64,000 bases of DNA from Daphnia carinata. Lineage: Eukaryota; Arthropoda; Branchiopoda; Diplostraca; Daphniidae. The notes under the pieces were generated by a model. The model was not told the DNA's origin. It worked only from the letters and a program-made list of their open reading frames with translations, and ran no database searches. This document shows positions 13,882 through 26,219 of the stretch, piece after piece; position 1 is the first letter of the stretch; the number at the start of each line of letters is the position of its first letter. Made by a program: the position numbers and the translations under genes. The stretch covers positions 7,128,971 through 7,192,970 of the forward strand of contig NC_081333.1 in NCBI RefSeq assembly GCF_022539665.2. Reading direction: 5' to 3'.

Positions 13882-15738
13882 ACGATGGATATATTGAGGA
13901 TGGCTATAGACCCACAATCTGGAGCGAGATGCTTTCCCTATGTAGATACGCCCCAAGAAAAAGAGTGGCAAGTATTGTAAAAGAAAAAAGAAAAAATATC
14001 GCAGTTAGCTATTTCATTGTGTCTCCAAAACGAATCGATTCGATCTCTTGAAAAACAAAACAAAAATGTCTGCTCGTAAGATGGTCTTTTTGTCTACTAG
14101 ATATCGTACACTCGACAGGCTACATGCCAGATTTTCTTAGTCAAAAGTTTCTAAACCCGCCAGACAATTGCCAAGTTTGCAGACGCTGTTTAAAAAAAAT
14201 AAAATAAAAGAAGTTGATGAATTAACGCGATTCAATGGGGGGAGGGATACATTTAAAATTCGCTATTCTCTTCAAGCACTTGGCGAAACGATAGGACAAA
14301 CTTCGTGCCTAGTTAACGATTAGATTTCTAGAACACAAGACTGTCCCCTCTCTAATTTTTTTTTGTGGCCCATTTCAGCAATGCCTCTCGCTGATTGGCT
14401 GTAGCGTTCCAATAAATACGTGAGTGTTATGAAAAGAAGCCAATCCGTTTGGATAAAACAAAAAAAAAAAAAAAAGAATTAGAATTCGAGTATCATATCT
14501 ATTTCTGGCCTATGTATTTCTAGTTTGATTGTAGACATCCATAATGCATGAACGATCGGTACTGCACAACCTACGAGCCTCGAAAAAAAAAAAAAAAGAC
14601 CAAATGAATAAATCAATAAAAAAAGAATCTTATAGGAAGGACGGGGTAAAGGGAGGGAGGGGTATCGGAAATCTGTCCAGCCGGTAAACAGGGTAGGGAA
14701 AAAAAAAGCAGACACGGTCGCCTTGGGAACTCTTGTGGCGCATTGGTTTTGATTGGTTCTCGAACTGTTTAATTGGTTTTGCCACGAGTTCAACGGCATC
14801 GCTAAAAAAAAAAAAAAAAAAAAAACTTCACGGTCGATTGAACGGAGGTACGTGGTGGAGCGGATGAGCGGTCGGGCGGAGCAGAGAGTTGGGTAGGGAA
14901 AGAGAAAAAAAAAAAATAAAAAGCTATTAAAATGATACGATAAATAACCGGCAATTACCAAGCGCAAAAAAAAAAGGCAGTTGGATTTTTTTTTTTTTTT
15001 TCATTCCTCCTGATCGTAATTAACTCTACCACTCCCCCCCCCCCCCCCCACGCCCCTCTATCTTCTCTCGGTAAAACATAAAAATGTGACACGGGGAAAA
15101 ACGTAGAATTTTTTTTAAGCCCGATTTTTTTCTGTGACAAGGACACGACGGCGACGATGTCGAGAAAATTAATAGACGTCGTTATTCATCTGTCTTTAGA
15201 AAATTAAAAAAAAAAAAAAAAGAAGCGCTAAAATAACAGCAGGCAAATAGACAAGAGGCTGCGACAGCCAACAAGTCGACATATGCGCTAGAGAAGAACT
15301 AAGGAGATCTCCTTCCAGCCCGTCGGCGAGGATTTCTCCATTCATCAAAAACAACAACAACATCAACAACAGCAACAACAAAAAAAAAAAATGCAAGATG
15401 AACAGAAAGGAAAAGGTTTCCATAATCACACCTGCCATACGAAATCAAAAAGGGCCCTGCTGGAGGTGCTGGTCACCAACACGCGTGTGACTCTCTCTCT
15501 ACTTCCTTATATAGTTACGTGGATTTTTAAACCCTCCCCCCCCCCCGTTTTTTTTTGTGTGTGTGTGTGTGTATGTTGGCTTTGCACGTACACGAGGCCG
15601 AGAATGTCGGATTGATTGCGGAACCAGCGCATGGAGTCGTGCGGTGCAAAACTAGTCGAGCGCGTCGCAAAGTCTCCAAATACCTTAAACTGGTATAGCG
15701 TCGATGGAAGCAAAGTCATTGAAGTAACGACGTACACA

Positions 15739-15741
<3 letters not shown>

Positions 15742-15799
<58 letters not shown>
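15742..15799. repeat. Long CA microsatellite
   Basis: About 28 AC units, the longest dinucleotide array in the window. Confidence 0.95.
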
Positions 15800-15800
<1 letters not shown>

Positions 15801-15908
15801 AGCGGAGTTGGGCTCACCGCTTGACTGCTGATGAGCGCCACCCACCCTTGCACGACTCCCTATCCTGGAAGAAAAAAAAAAAACAGCCAGGGCTCAAAAG
15901 ATTCAAGG

Positions 15909-15940
<32 letters not shown>
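15909..15940. repeat. 32-base A run
   Basis: One of the longest uninterrupted homopolymers here. There is no retrosequence or target-site duplication around it that I can see. Confidence 0.9.
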
Positions 15941-15945
<5 letters not shown>

Positions 15946-18900
15946 GTTAAAAAAAAATAAATAAAAAATAATTTGGAAAAAGTTCCACAATACAAATTCC
16001 GAGTGGGAAAATAAAAAGTTACGCTTTAGAAAGGTGTTTTTTTTTTCCCGTGCGATGTTTAAAAAATGTATCCAGTTCTAACGAACGCGTGTATCCAAGT
16101 GAGAAACAAATGAAATGGGAAAAAAAAAAAAAGGAAAAGCACATTTATTTTAAATGACTCATCGCCAAAACGCAGAATAAAACAAAGATTGGTTGTTAAA
16201 GACACCATTATTCAATAACGTACGGATGAATTTTAAATAAATAAATAAATAAATAAAAAGGATATACTCTTCGGTAATAAAAAATGTAAATCAACTAAGG
16301 AGTTTCTTGATGTTTCATTGAATAAAAAAACGACGCTACACAAATCATTAAGTTGAAACCATCGCTATGTAAATCAAACTAAAGAGAACACGAACGTTTT
16401 AAAAAGAATTTTAGGTCTCCTAATTTTGTTTTCATTTTGGCCCAGAGCACTGATTTAATGTTATCTTTCGTCTATGGGATGCGATCCATTTTTATTTTAT
16501 TTTATTTTTTTTTTTTTCAAAAGGCAAACCAACGGCAACCCACGAGACAATGTCTGCTCATCAGCAAACAAGCAGAAAGCTGACAATTTGGCCATCATCA
16601 AGTAAGATGCAATGGCTGGTTGAGAAGGGAGCAAGAAAGAAAAAAAAAAAAACGCACGTTCGGAAACATGTCAATCGATAAAATAATGAACTACATAAGC
16701 CACTGGATTGTATTCTCAAGTCTTGGCACGTACGCTCGCCATCCTTCAACTTAAAGACACGACCCCTGATCTGTGTGACTGAATGCAAGACTGTTCTTCT
16801 ATTAAATAGATTCTTTTTAATTAGACGCCTATTCAAACATTCGCCCCTTTTCTAGTTGGGTTAATTTGCCTTACAAAACGTCTCGTTGTCCAATCACGCC
16901 TTTCGTTCCATCTTTCAATGCCTTCCTTCAAGAATTTTTGCCACTTGAATCGCCAGAAAACTAGAATCCAAATTGGCTCAATTTCTGATATTTTCCTGTT
17001 TGTTTTTTTTTTTCTTTTTAAATAAAAACAATTTAGCTACACGATCTGTTAATTTGTTTTTGCTCCCCTAGTTGCCAAACCAATCAGGTATTTCATTAAT
17101 CGGATTCCCTAGTCGATTTAAAGCAAAAAAAAAAAAAAAAAAGAAACTGGGATCCCGCGCTCGTCATCACGGCGTTTTTTCTCTCGCTGCCAAAAACCAA
17201 AACCGCGTTACTCTTCCATCGAATATTATTCCATTGAGAGTTTTCCGAGGCTATCGAGTATCGTTGTTTGCTGTATCTGAGCTGATAGAAAAGAGAGAGA
17301 AAAAAAAAAAAAAAAACTTCATGCGCTTCATCTGTTTTTGTTCCTCTCTCGGCCGAGGCCGATGTTATTGTACGTCTGGCTAAGCTGCTGCATCAGACGG
17401 TACTGGATTAATCTCCATTAGCCGCATTATACGCAGAAACTTTCAGTGGCAAGGCAAAATACAAAAAAAAAAAAAAAAGGGGAAGTGCCTAACAGCTGAT
17501 AATGGGCAACACGGGCAAAAAAAAAAAAAAAAAAAACGTATTTTATAACGTGAGTGGGAAATGGGAGTAGAGTAATGCACTAGTCGGATGTGCTAGTACA
17601 GAAGATGCGGGGGAAAGTTCTTGTTTGTTTTGTTTTGTTTTTTCCCCCAACACAACAATAACGAACACCCGTATCAGAAATAAGGTTAAACTATTTCCAG
17701 GTACGCAATAGATGAAAGGAATTTTGTAAAAAAAAAAAAAAAAAAACAGATGCTACTAGGGGATGGATAAGATACAGCAAAAAATAAAGAGGAAAGATGT
17801 TTTTCGTTCGTGAATTAGATTCGTGAAATTTTATCCGTTTTACGATGAAAATGTTAATTTTGTTTGTTTTTTTTGCTCCCCTGTAGCATATGAGGATAAA
17901 ACGTTAATATAATAAAGCAAAAGTCAATCATCTAAGTGTGCCATGTCCGATTGGATGTTACAGACAGTTTCTCTTCGGCTACGGAGCTTCTGCTACATAA
18001 TTTCACTGACAGTTGTGGCGGAACTCTTCTTTTTCGTACGCATACACAATCATTTTTATGTATACACGTACGTACATAGGCAGGCCACACACATACACAC
18101 ACGAAATGTCGTGTTTCATTTATTTTTTTTTTCCCTCTGCCTTTTCTTGCAGCGATGGAAGAACAGCTGAGACGTTTCAAAACATAAAGAGGTTTAAAAA
18201 GAAAAAAAAAAATTCGATAAAGAATATCATCCCGGGGGCTATTTGGGTGACACTAACACAGAAACACGGCGCAAGAACATCCTGATACAAGGATTGCTAC
18301 TGCAGATATGCAAAGATCAGCAGCGACAGAAGCCCGTCATAAATCATCCTCCGCGCCAAATGTGAATATCGAATGTAAAGATACACATGTTCTCGTGACC
18401 GCCAAACATCGAACGCCCCGGGACATGTCCTACTCGTCAACCGTGTCCCGGTCCGAGCGACACGATTACGCGCACACAAAATCCTGTGACAGGAAATCAA
18501 CATTTCTCGACATGTGGAGTGGACAGAGGGTGGCGAAGGGATATAAGGGTGGGGGGGGGAGGGGAATCAAAGCATTGAAACCAATCTGTTCATAGCCGCT
18601 AGGTAAAATGGAATAATAGACGAACGGAATCGCGTATTCGTGTTATCGTCTTCGTCTCAATAGCGGACCTCAATTCTTTTTTTTTTTTTTTTTAGCGAAA
18701 GCCCGTGGACAACCCAAAAGGCAACCAAAACAAAGTAAGAAAAACTTAAGTGTGTAAGAGTAATTTTGAAAAAAAAAAAAAAAAAAAAGATAATTGCGCT
18801 CAAAGATAAAAAGAGAAACGAGTTTGAAGTGCGCGCATCACAGCGTCAAAGTGCGTGAATAGCCAACGGTTCTCTGGCATTTAGATGTTCAACAAAGTCA

Positions 18901-21900
18901 CAAATTCAAATGAAAAGCAAATAAAGCGGCAAAAATTGTTCATTTTCATCATCTAATATGTTGACGAAAAAATCAATCGTTCGAGCAAGGCTGTCGAAAC
19001 GTGGCGAAAAAAAGAGGTAAAACGAGTGACAAAGCTAATTGCTGAACGCCATTGGCGATAGAATAAAAAAAAAACAAAGAAAATTGGCCTAATTGATTGA
19101 CAAACAGGCAGACGCAATCGTAAATCGATAAATTCGTTTTTCGAGATGGCGTTTAAAACGAATTTTTTTTTTTTCCTTTCCTTTCGCACATACGATCCTA
19201 AACGAGCGATGCAACTGGTGGGGTAGCTCGTGAGTTTGTTCCGCTCGGTTAAACATAGTGGCGCAAGTAAGCGTGCACGCGATCCACAGAAGAGGATAGA
19301 CGGGCTAAAAGACAAGAGGCGGTTTTTGACTGAGGAAAACATTTGTCACGCGGGTCACGGTCCCGTTGTAAGAGTGTAGACAAGCGATTGGCGTGTTTTC
19401 TCTCTATGACCCCCGCCTTTGTGTGTTTGAATGCCTCGTTTCTTTTTTTTTTCCCTAACCATCTATTTCGTACTCGCCATTTTCTCTTCCGGTGGGATCG
19501 ACTCACGCGCCGCGCTTCAAACATTTGCTTCCACAGTCGTTAACTTTTGGCTTTTTTTTTTAAAGAGAGTAATAAAGAAGAAAACTGCTTGCCTTTCTCG
19601 TCTGTTCTTTTAACTTTGTTTGTGTGACGTAACTATTCATATAGGCAAATAAACAAGTGCATAGCGATTTAAGAGAAAACTCGCTTTCTGTTTCCAGTTC
19701 TGAGAATGAGACGCTCGTTTGTCTGATATAACGTACGATCCCTACGCTAGCCATATTCACTTAAAAAATGCATCAGAAACCAAAAAGAAATTGGCGGTAA
19801 ACACAGCGCAAGCGTTCATCTTCCCGAATCAACAAGAACTGGTAAATACATACATAGACATCAAACTTTTTCAAATTCAATTTTTCACGCGGGCGATAAA
19901 CAAAACAAAAAGCCGTAAATCGTTGAACGAGAAACAAGCCACTTTAAAGCTTCGACAGTCATTGATGTCGCCAAAGAAAAACAGGTTCCTTTATTCTATT
20001 TCGCATTCTAATCTGCCGCCACACCTTTTCTTATTTTCTAAAGCGAAACGGGCTAATCAGCAGCCGCTAAACGGTGCGACAATCTAATGACATAGTTACG
20101 CAAGGAGAAACAGCAGCAAAACAACCAACGTCGACGATGAAAACTCCCCATATCTGCAACGTGTAACCGAGGAGAAAAGATAAAGAAAAACAAAACAAAA
20201 ACAAAGCGCATTTAACTTTAAAAAAAAAAAAAGGGGTCTTCCGCCTTAGCACCTGTTCGAGTTCCCGCAGTCAACAAAGCAACACACTTGCTCGTTGAAC
20301 CAAATCAAATTGGGTCAGATCGGCACGGGATCATCGCCAGCTTACGGCAGGCCTAAAGCTATAACCTGCCGGCTATTATTAATTCATCTCGAATCGTGTT
20401 TCTCTCTCTCTCTTGGCCACATTGTCTTATTCTTTTTGAAAGTAGGACTGTATTTAATGTAAGCAATATCTTTTCTATACACACACGAAAAAAAAAAAAA
20501 AATAAATACCTGAGAATTATGAGCTAGTCTTCTTGGTTGTTCATTTTTTTTTAGGAAGGAAGGAAGGAGACGTCATGGGAAAGCTGAAATGACAATGGGA
20601 AAAAAAAACAAGAAAAAATGCCGATGGAATAAAGAAGAAAAAGTGCCGTCAGTAGGAAAGGAAACCCAGTAGAGACATTAAGTTTTCTCTCTTTTTTTTT
20701 TTTCAGCCATTCTCTCATCTGCATACGCGGTACTGTAGCACACAAGGGAAAATGATGGCTCGGCAATAACAAGACAAATATAACCACTACATGAAACAAA
20801 AAAAAAAAAAGACGGAACAAACCCAAAGACCTGAAGAACAGAAAAAAAAAAATAAAAAAAAAAAAAGAAAGAGTGGACGGCACAGATGACGCCCTACAAA
20901 AAAAAAAAAAAAAAAAGGATTTCCGCCAGCAGTGAGCCGGGTGCTGAGGAAGAAATCCGACAAACACGGAGAAGAGCAATAGGAGTTTTTCGATTTTTTG
21001 TTTCTTTCCGTTTCTCTAGTTATTTTCTTTTTTAGAGAAAAACAATGTAGACAACGACATACTGAACTGCCATTGACGGAAAAATGAAAAACCTGTCGGA
21101 AAAGGACTCAACAGATGTTTGTACAAAACGCATAACAACAGCGAAAGTCTAACAGTGTGGCCACTTGTTTCCGAGAAACGACGATGAGTGTGTTCAACAT
21201 TCCGAATCGAACAAAATGGAACGACAAAACGAGAAGGGATTCGTCAATCAAACAACTTACCAGGCAGCAGATTTTTGGCGGAATCAATTTATCAAGTCAC
21301 TGGGACGAAAAGAGAAACGCGAATCGTTTTCGTTCGTTTTCCCTCGTGAGTGCGGCTGACGCGTTTGACGTCCCTTTTGTAGTGAAGATTTTTTGTATTT
21401 TTATTTTTGTATTTTTTTTTTTTTTTTCGAGTTTTCCGGGCTTTCCTTCTACAAGTCAGTAGCTGACAATCCTACAACAATAGCACCCAATTTTTTTGTT
21501 TGCATCGAGGAAAATAAAAAAGAAAAAAAAAAAAAAGCTTCCGATTTTCAACGGATCCGGAACCGACAACCGCACGAAACGGTCCGACACACACAGACAC
21601 GATCACACAGCGAAACACAGACGAGGACACGGTGAACGTAAAAAGAAACACACACACATATACACACGGAACTAAATAAGCTTAACAGCTCGAATGTCTC
21701 TCATAGTTTGTTTTCTTCGTCTGTGTCTCTTTGGAAATTAACAATAAACATCACAATCAAATTGCCTGACAAAGTCGAACTTTAATTGGAAAAAAAAAAA
21801 TATGATAATCCGCACGGAGTTAACCCTCCAAAGAAGGTCACCCCCTTGTGAAAAAAAAAAAAATGCACTTGGAAAAAAACACGAGAACAGGTGAAATGTC

Positions 21901-22129
21901 AGAGGGGGCAATTCTTTAAACATCGACGGACTTGAAACAATTTGAACGGCACCTCTTTCTAGACGCGTCCGCTCGGGCATCGACTCGGACCACCAACTGA
22001 CGGGAGTTAAAGTCGAGAGAGACCGAACGAATGGCTCCAGGGAAGAAGAGGAGGAGGACACACGGCAAACACTAGTTTTCTAGCAAAGAAAAAAAAAAAA
22101 AAAGAATCTCCCACCCTACCGCCACCCCA

Positions 22130-22245
22130 TCCCTCCCGCATGACATCAGAGACCGCGCACGCCTCACGGGGAGTCCGCGAACCGCGCCGCTTCACTGCGC
22201 CCGCCCGCCCCTTCGAGAACTTCTTTTTATCTCCTCGAGTTTAAC
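22130..22245. promoter_or_regulatory. CpG-richer patch, possible promoter area
   Basis: This is the most GC- and CpG-rich stretch of the left half, with several CGCG and CCGC words, in an otherwise A/T-biased background. It could belong to a promoter or first exon of the minus-strand WW gene. No TATA box or initiator stands out, so the call rests on composition alone. Confidence 0.2.
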
Positions 22246-22875
22246 TAGGAACACACAGCACACCGCGTGTACTTCTCCAAATGAGTTGGAACAACAGGGA
22301 AAAAGGCAGTGAGCGAGCGCAGATGGTCCTTTTTTTTTCTTCTCTTTTTTCGAGACTCAGGCGGGTTGGTTTCGAAACCCGCACGAAAAATAATAAGCCT
22401 ACTAACCACCGCCGGTAGTAGTATGAAGGCTAGGTGGTACGGCCGACTGTTGAGTGTGTGCTTGCAAACGACCTCGAACGCAACCAGGTATATCAACGAA
22501 CAGCACAAGAAAGAGAGAGAGAGACATATACGTGCACTTGTACACGAAAGCGAAAAGAGGGGATAATGCTGACAAGTATATAATCTCATTCTTAAATAGT
22601 GGAAGAAAAGATCTATGCAATTTATTGCTCAGCTCTTTTGCCGATGGGCTCTACAATTGAAAGAAATCGATATGCAATTTGAATTTCCTGCCAAATTTAA
22701 ATACTGTTGTTGATATACCTGCCATGTGGTATAAGATTAATGTTTTTCGTTTTCCCTATTCTTAAAAAAAAAAAAAAAAACAAAAAAAAAAACAAAAAAA
22801 CCAATTCTTTAGTTATTCCTCCATTCTCCTTCCTTGGCCTGTTTTTCCTTTCGATTTTTCTTTCTCTTTCCCGTC

Positions 22876-22898
22876 GTGTGTGTGTGTGTGTGTGTGTG
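22876..22898. repeat. GT microsatellite
   Basis: About eleven GT units. Confidence 0.9.
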
Positions 22899-25720
22899 CG
22901 ATACCCAGAACGGATTTTTCTTGAAACCCCAAAAGAGAAAGAGCCGCACCTCACAATGACGTGGTGGCTATCGACACCTTTTCCTTTTGCCTCAGATTCA
23001 TACGCTCTTCTTCTTTCTTGGTTTCATTCTCTACAGAGAAAAAAAAAAAAAAAGAAAATCTTTGGAAGAAAATAAAACAAAACGTATGAGAAACACAGCA
23101 GCCACTGCTGTACAACACCCGAAGTCTTTGGCCAGCAACGGTGCCAAAAAAAAAAAAAAAAAAAAGTACAAAGGTAATTTTCTTGTAGCCCGTCCTGGGG
23201 ATCCAGCATCCAACATCAACCAAAAGCAACAACAAAAAAAAAAAAAAGACTTTCTGCTAGTACCTTGATCCCATTTAGATCCAACCAATTTTGTTGTTGT
23301 TTCTTTGCCTACAGTCACGTGATGCCAGCGGATCCTCACGACGTCGTTCATCATCCTTTCCCAACGAAAAGAAAAAAAAAAAACAAGCATCAGATCGAAC
23401 GGATATAATAAGCTACGCATACCGTGTCGCATAATCTGACCGGGCGTGATTATTTGCAACACACGACGACGACGTCGACCACCATCGCGCGTAAAATGAG
23501 GGGAAAAGAAAACCTGGCACTCCTTGCCTTTGCCCTTCAGCCGTTTTTCATGTCTGTTTACAGATTGTTTTCCATTCCGTATTTCCGACTAGCGCATTGG
23601 GTTGGGCCCTTTTTTTTTTTTTTACTTCCTCCATCTCTCTATTTTTTTTACGAACATACATAAAGAATTATCGACTTCGTGAATTTTTCTCGAATGCTAT
23701 TGATTACTCTTTCGTCCATTGGAAAATGAACCAAACGGGTTTCAAACTGTCGGCGAGCAACGAAGTCGAAGATCGACATGTTTTTTTTTTGTTTTTTTTA
23801 ATTCTTTAAAGATGGTATTTTAAATAGGTTGCCGAAGAGAAAATGGCATAGCCACGAGAGAAGTTTGAAATAGCCATTCGTGGTTTTCCATTTGCTTGGA
23901 TCGCCACAGTCCTGCGCTAACTTATACTCGCAAGTTTTTTTTTTGTTTGTTTTTTTCTCGAGTCCCCTTTTCTTTGGGTACGTACAGAAGGAGCTTCGGT
24001 TCACCGAAGATGAGTACCGCAACAAGAATGTAAGGAACTGGAAATCGGAACCGAAAATCCCACGGTCTGTTTTTATAATTGAAATGAATCCTCCTTGATA
24101 ACGTCTTCTTTTGTGTTACGACACTGCAGTAAAATAGACTTTCTCTAGCACAAGACGCCAAGACCGACTTCATGTTTTAAAAAAAGAAAATAAAAAAAAA
24201 AAAAAATGAAAGAAAAAAAAGCGAAAAGAAATGAAAATAACGTGGCAACAAAAACAACAACAACGCATTGTTATCATTTCTTTTTGATCTAGAAAATACA
24301 ATTGCTTGTACGGTGGGCTAAAATCCCTCCCCTAGTCTCTTTCAATTTCAACAGAAAAACAAAATTAAAATGAGATCTAACAATTACGTTCGCTGCAGCA
24401 GCCAATCTAGTCGGATAATCATAAGAGCCAAAATGAACAACAGACTGTCCCGCAGACAAAAGAAATTATTTTTTTTTTTTTTTTTTTTGAATTCAAAATT
24501 CCTGATTGCATTTCATGTTTCAATTAGCCGAAAACCTTTGCCCCGCCCACACACGACGATCCTATTTCTAAAGTTAGAAAAACCAATAAGAGGAGGCCAA
24601 TTCAGTTGAGCGAAAATCCCATCGATGATTGTCAAGAATCCGGATGACTCTCGCACGACTCCGCTTCCTCAGCAGGCGGGTTCGGCTGTTAGACGCCCAC
24701 CAAAACGCCTTCGACAATCTTTTCTTTTTCTTTTTTTTCTTTTTTCTCCCTCTCCCTTTCCCCTCGTGCGATGGTAGATGTACTCACATTCGTCTCTGTC
24801 AAGTGAATAGACAGAGAGGTTGGGTTTTCGACGCTTACAACCTCTCCTTAAACCGCTACTTATTCGCCAACAGCAGCAATAACACGACGCACATTCACAA
24901 GAAAAGGCCGGAGCCCGTCATGTCCGCCATCGTCTCAAAAACTTGAGACGTGCCACTTGACAGAATCCATTTAACTGGAGTCGACGTGAGTAAAAAAAAA
25001 AAAAAAAAAAAGGAAAGAAATACGTTGGCGAACAACTGACGATCGATCGAAAACTTTCAATCAAGACGGTGACTGTGAAATTGGTAAAAAAAAAAAAAAA
25101 AAAAAAAGAATCGACACTCACGCAAACATGTTTGCAACCATGAAGCATCGCAACTCGATAAGACGTACTGAGATGTTGAATGTCCAATTGCCCATTCACT
25201 CTTGTTCTTAGGCGGAACAAAAATAATAATAAAAAAAATGGAGAATAAAAGCTCGAAAAGAAAAAAGTAGGCACTCCTTCGAAAAATACCATTGGCGTGG
25301 CAATGAAGAGACGGGCGATTTTTAGAAGGCAAGATGAAGAGAGCTGGAATATAACGGGCACACACGAGAGACGCTTTCCTTGTGCCATACACGACTTTTA
25401 CGGCCAAACACATATCAAGAAGGCAGCAGGAGGTCCGTCATCATAACACACCAATGTTACGTATTACTACGTAGTGGACGAATAGGTCCATAAGGCAACA
25501 TGAAAAAAAAAAAAGAAAAATAAGAGTCAGTCCGTCGTTACATCCGCTTCCATACTAATGCAGCCAGGGATTTGCTCGTGCGCTGTATGAGTAGATCGTG
25601 GCGGACATACGTGATGGGCTTTTTTTTTTTCGAGTTATTTTTCTTCGTTGGACGCTATTCGCTTATCAGCAGGGAAACAGTCCCACTTCTTTTGTTTTAG
25701 TATATTTCTTTCAAACGCGA

Positions 25721-25742
25721 GTGTGTGTGTGTGTGTGTGTGT
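25721..25742. repeat. GT microsatellite
   Basis: Eleven GT units. Confidence 0.9.
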
Positions 25743-26129
25743 GGTTGGCATAAAACGTTGAGACGAGACAGGGCCTATTGCCAATCCAAAGAAAATTTGA
25801 AAAAGGAAAGGCATTAAAAGCGTGGGGGGACGAGCGAACATCTGACAGGTGTCAACACCTTGCCCAACATTTTATCGCTAGAAAATTTTTTTTTTTTTTT
25901 TTTTTTTTTAAAGCTCTGTGGTGTAGAAAGAAATATTGTAAAACATCTTGCGGCTCTCGCATAACGCCTCGACCAAATCCGAAAATGTCATTAGCTATAT
26001 TCAAAAAAGCTTTGATTCAAAAGTTTTCTTTTTTCAATGGCCTTTAAACGAACGAAAGAGCTGAAAAAGGTGTTCAGTAAATTCAGGTAAATCGGTTGAA
26101 ATGGGACGACTGATGAGCAGTGATTATTT

Positions 26130-26219
26130 ACGTTAGGTGCCTCACCGGACAAGGGCGTTACATCGGAAAACAAAAAAAAAAATCTTTCATCATTTTTCGG
26201 ATAGTGTGGCACCTAACGT
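26130..26219. repeat. Short inverted repeat, 12-bp arms
   Basis: The left arm ACGTTAGGTGCC (26130-26141) and the right arm GGCACCTAACGT (26208-26219) are perfect reverse complements around a 66-base spacer containing an A run. It could be a minute element with terminal repeats or a hairpin-forming site. No target-site duplication is evident. Confidence 0.6.

Larger units (their letters stand above)
2487..26100 (-). other. About 23.6 kb noncoding, homopolymer-rich, probably first intron of the WW gene
   Basis: No frame resembles a known protein. Nearly all long frames consist of Lys/Phe homopolymer or microsatellite codons. The stretch carries dozens of A runs of 10-32 bases and fewer T runs, plus CA/GT, GA, TA, TAAA, G and C runs listed separately. 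The excess of A on the plus strand equals an excess of T on the sense strand of the minus-strand WW gene, which fits an intron. I could not locate the first exon; a CpG-richer patch near 22.1-22.25 kb is one candidate area. Confidence 0.4.

Noticed and set aside
15742-15799. Regular short repeats that might suggest a CRISPR array
   Set aside because: It is a simple CA microsatellite in a eukaryotic genome, with no spacers.
15909-15940. Poly(A) run as the tail of a retroposed element
   Set aside because: No upstream retrosequence, open frame or target-site duplication was seen; similar runs are everywhere in this region.
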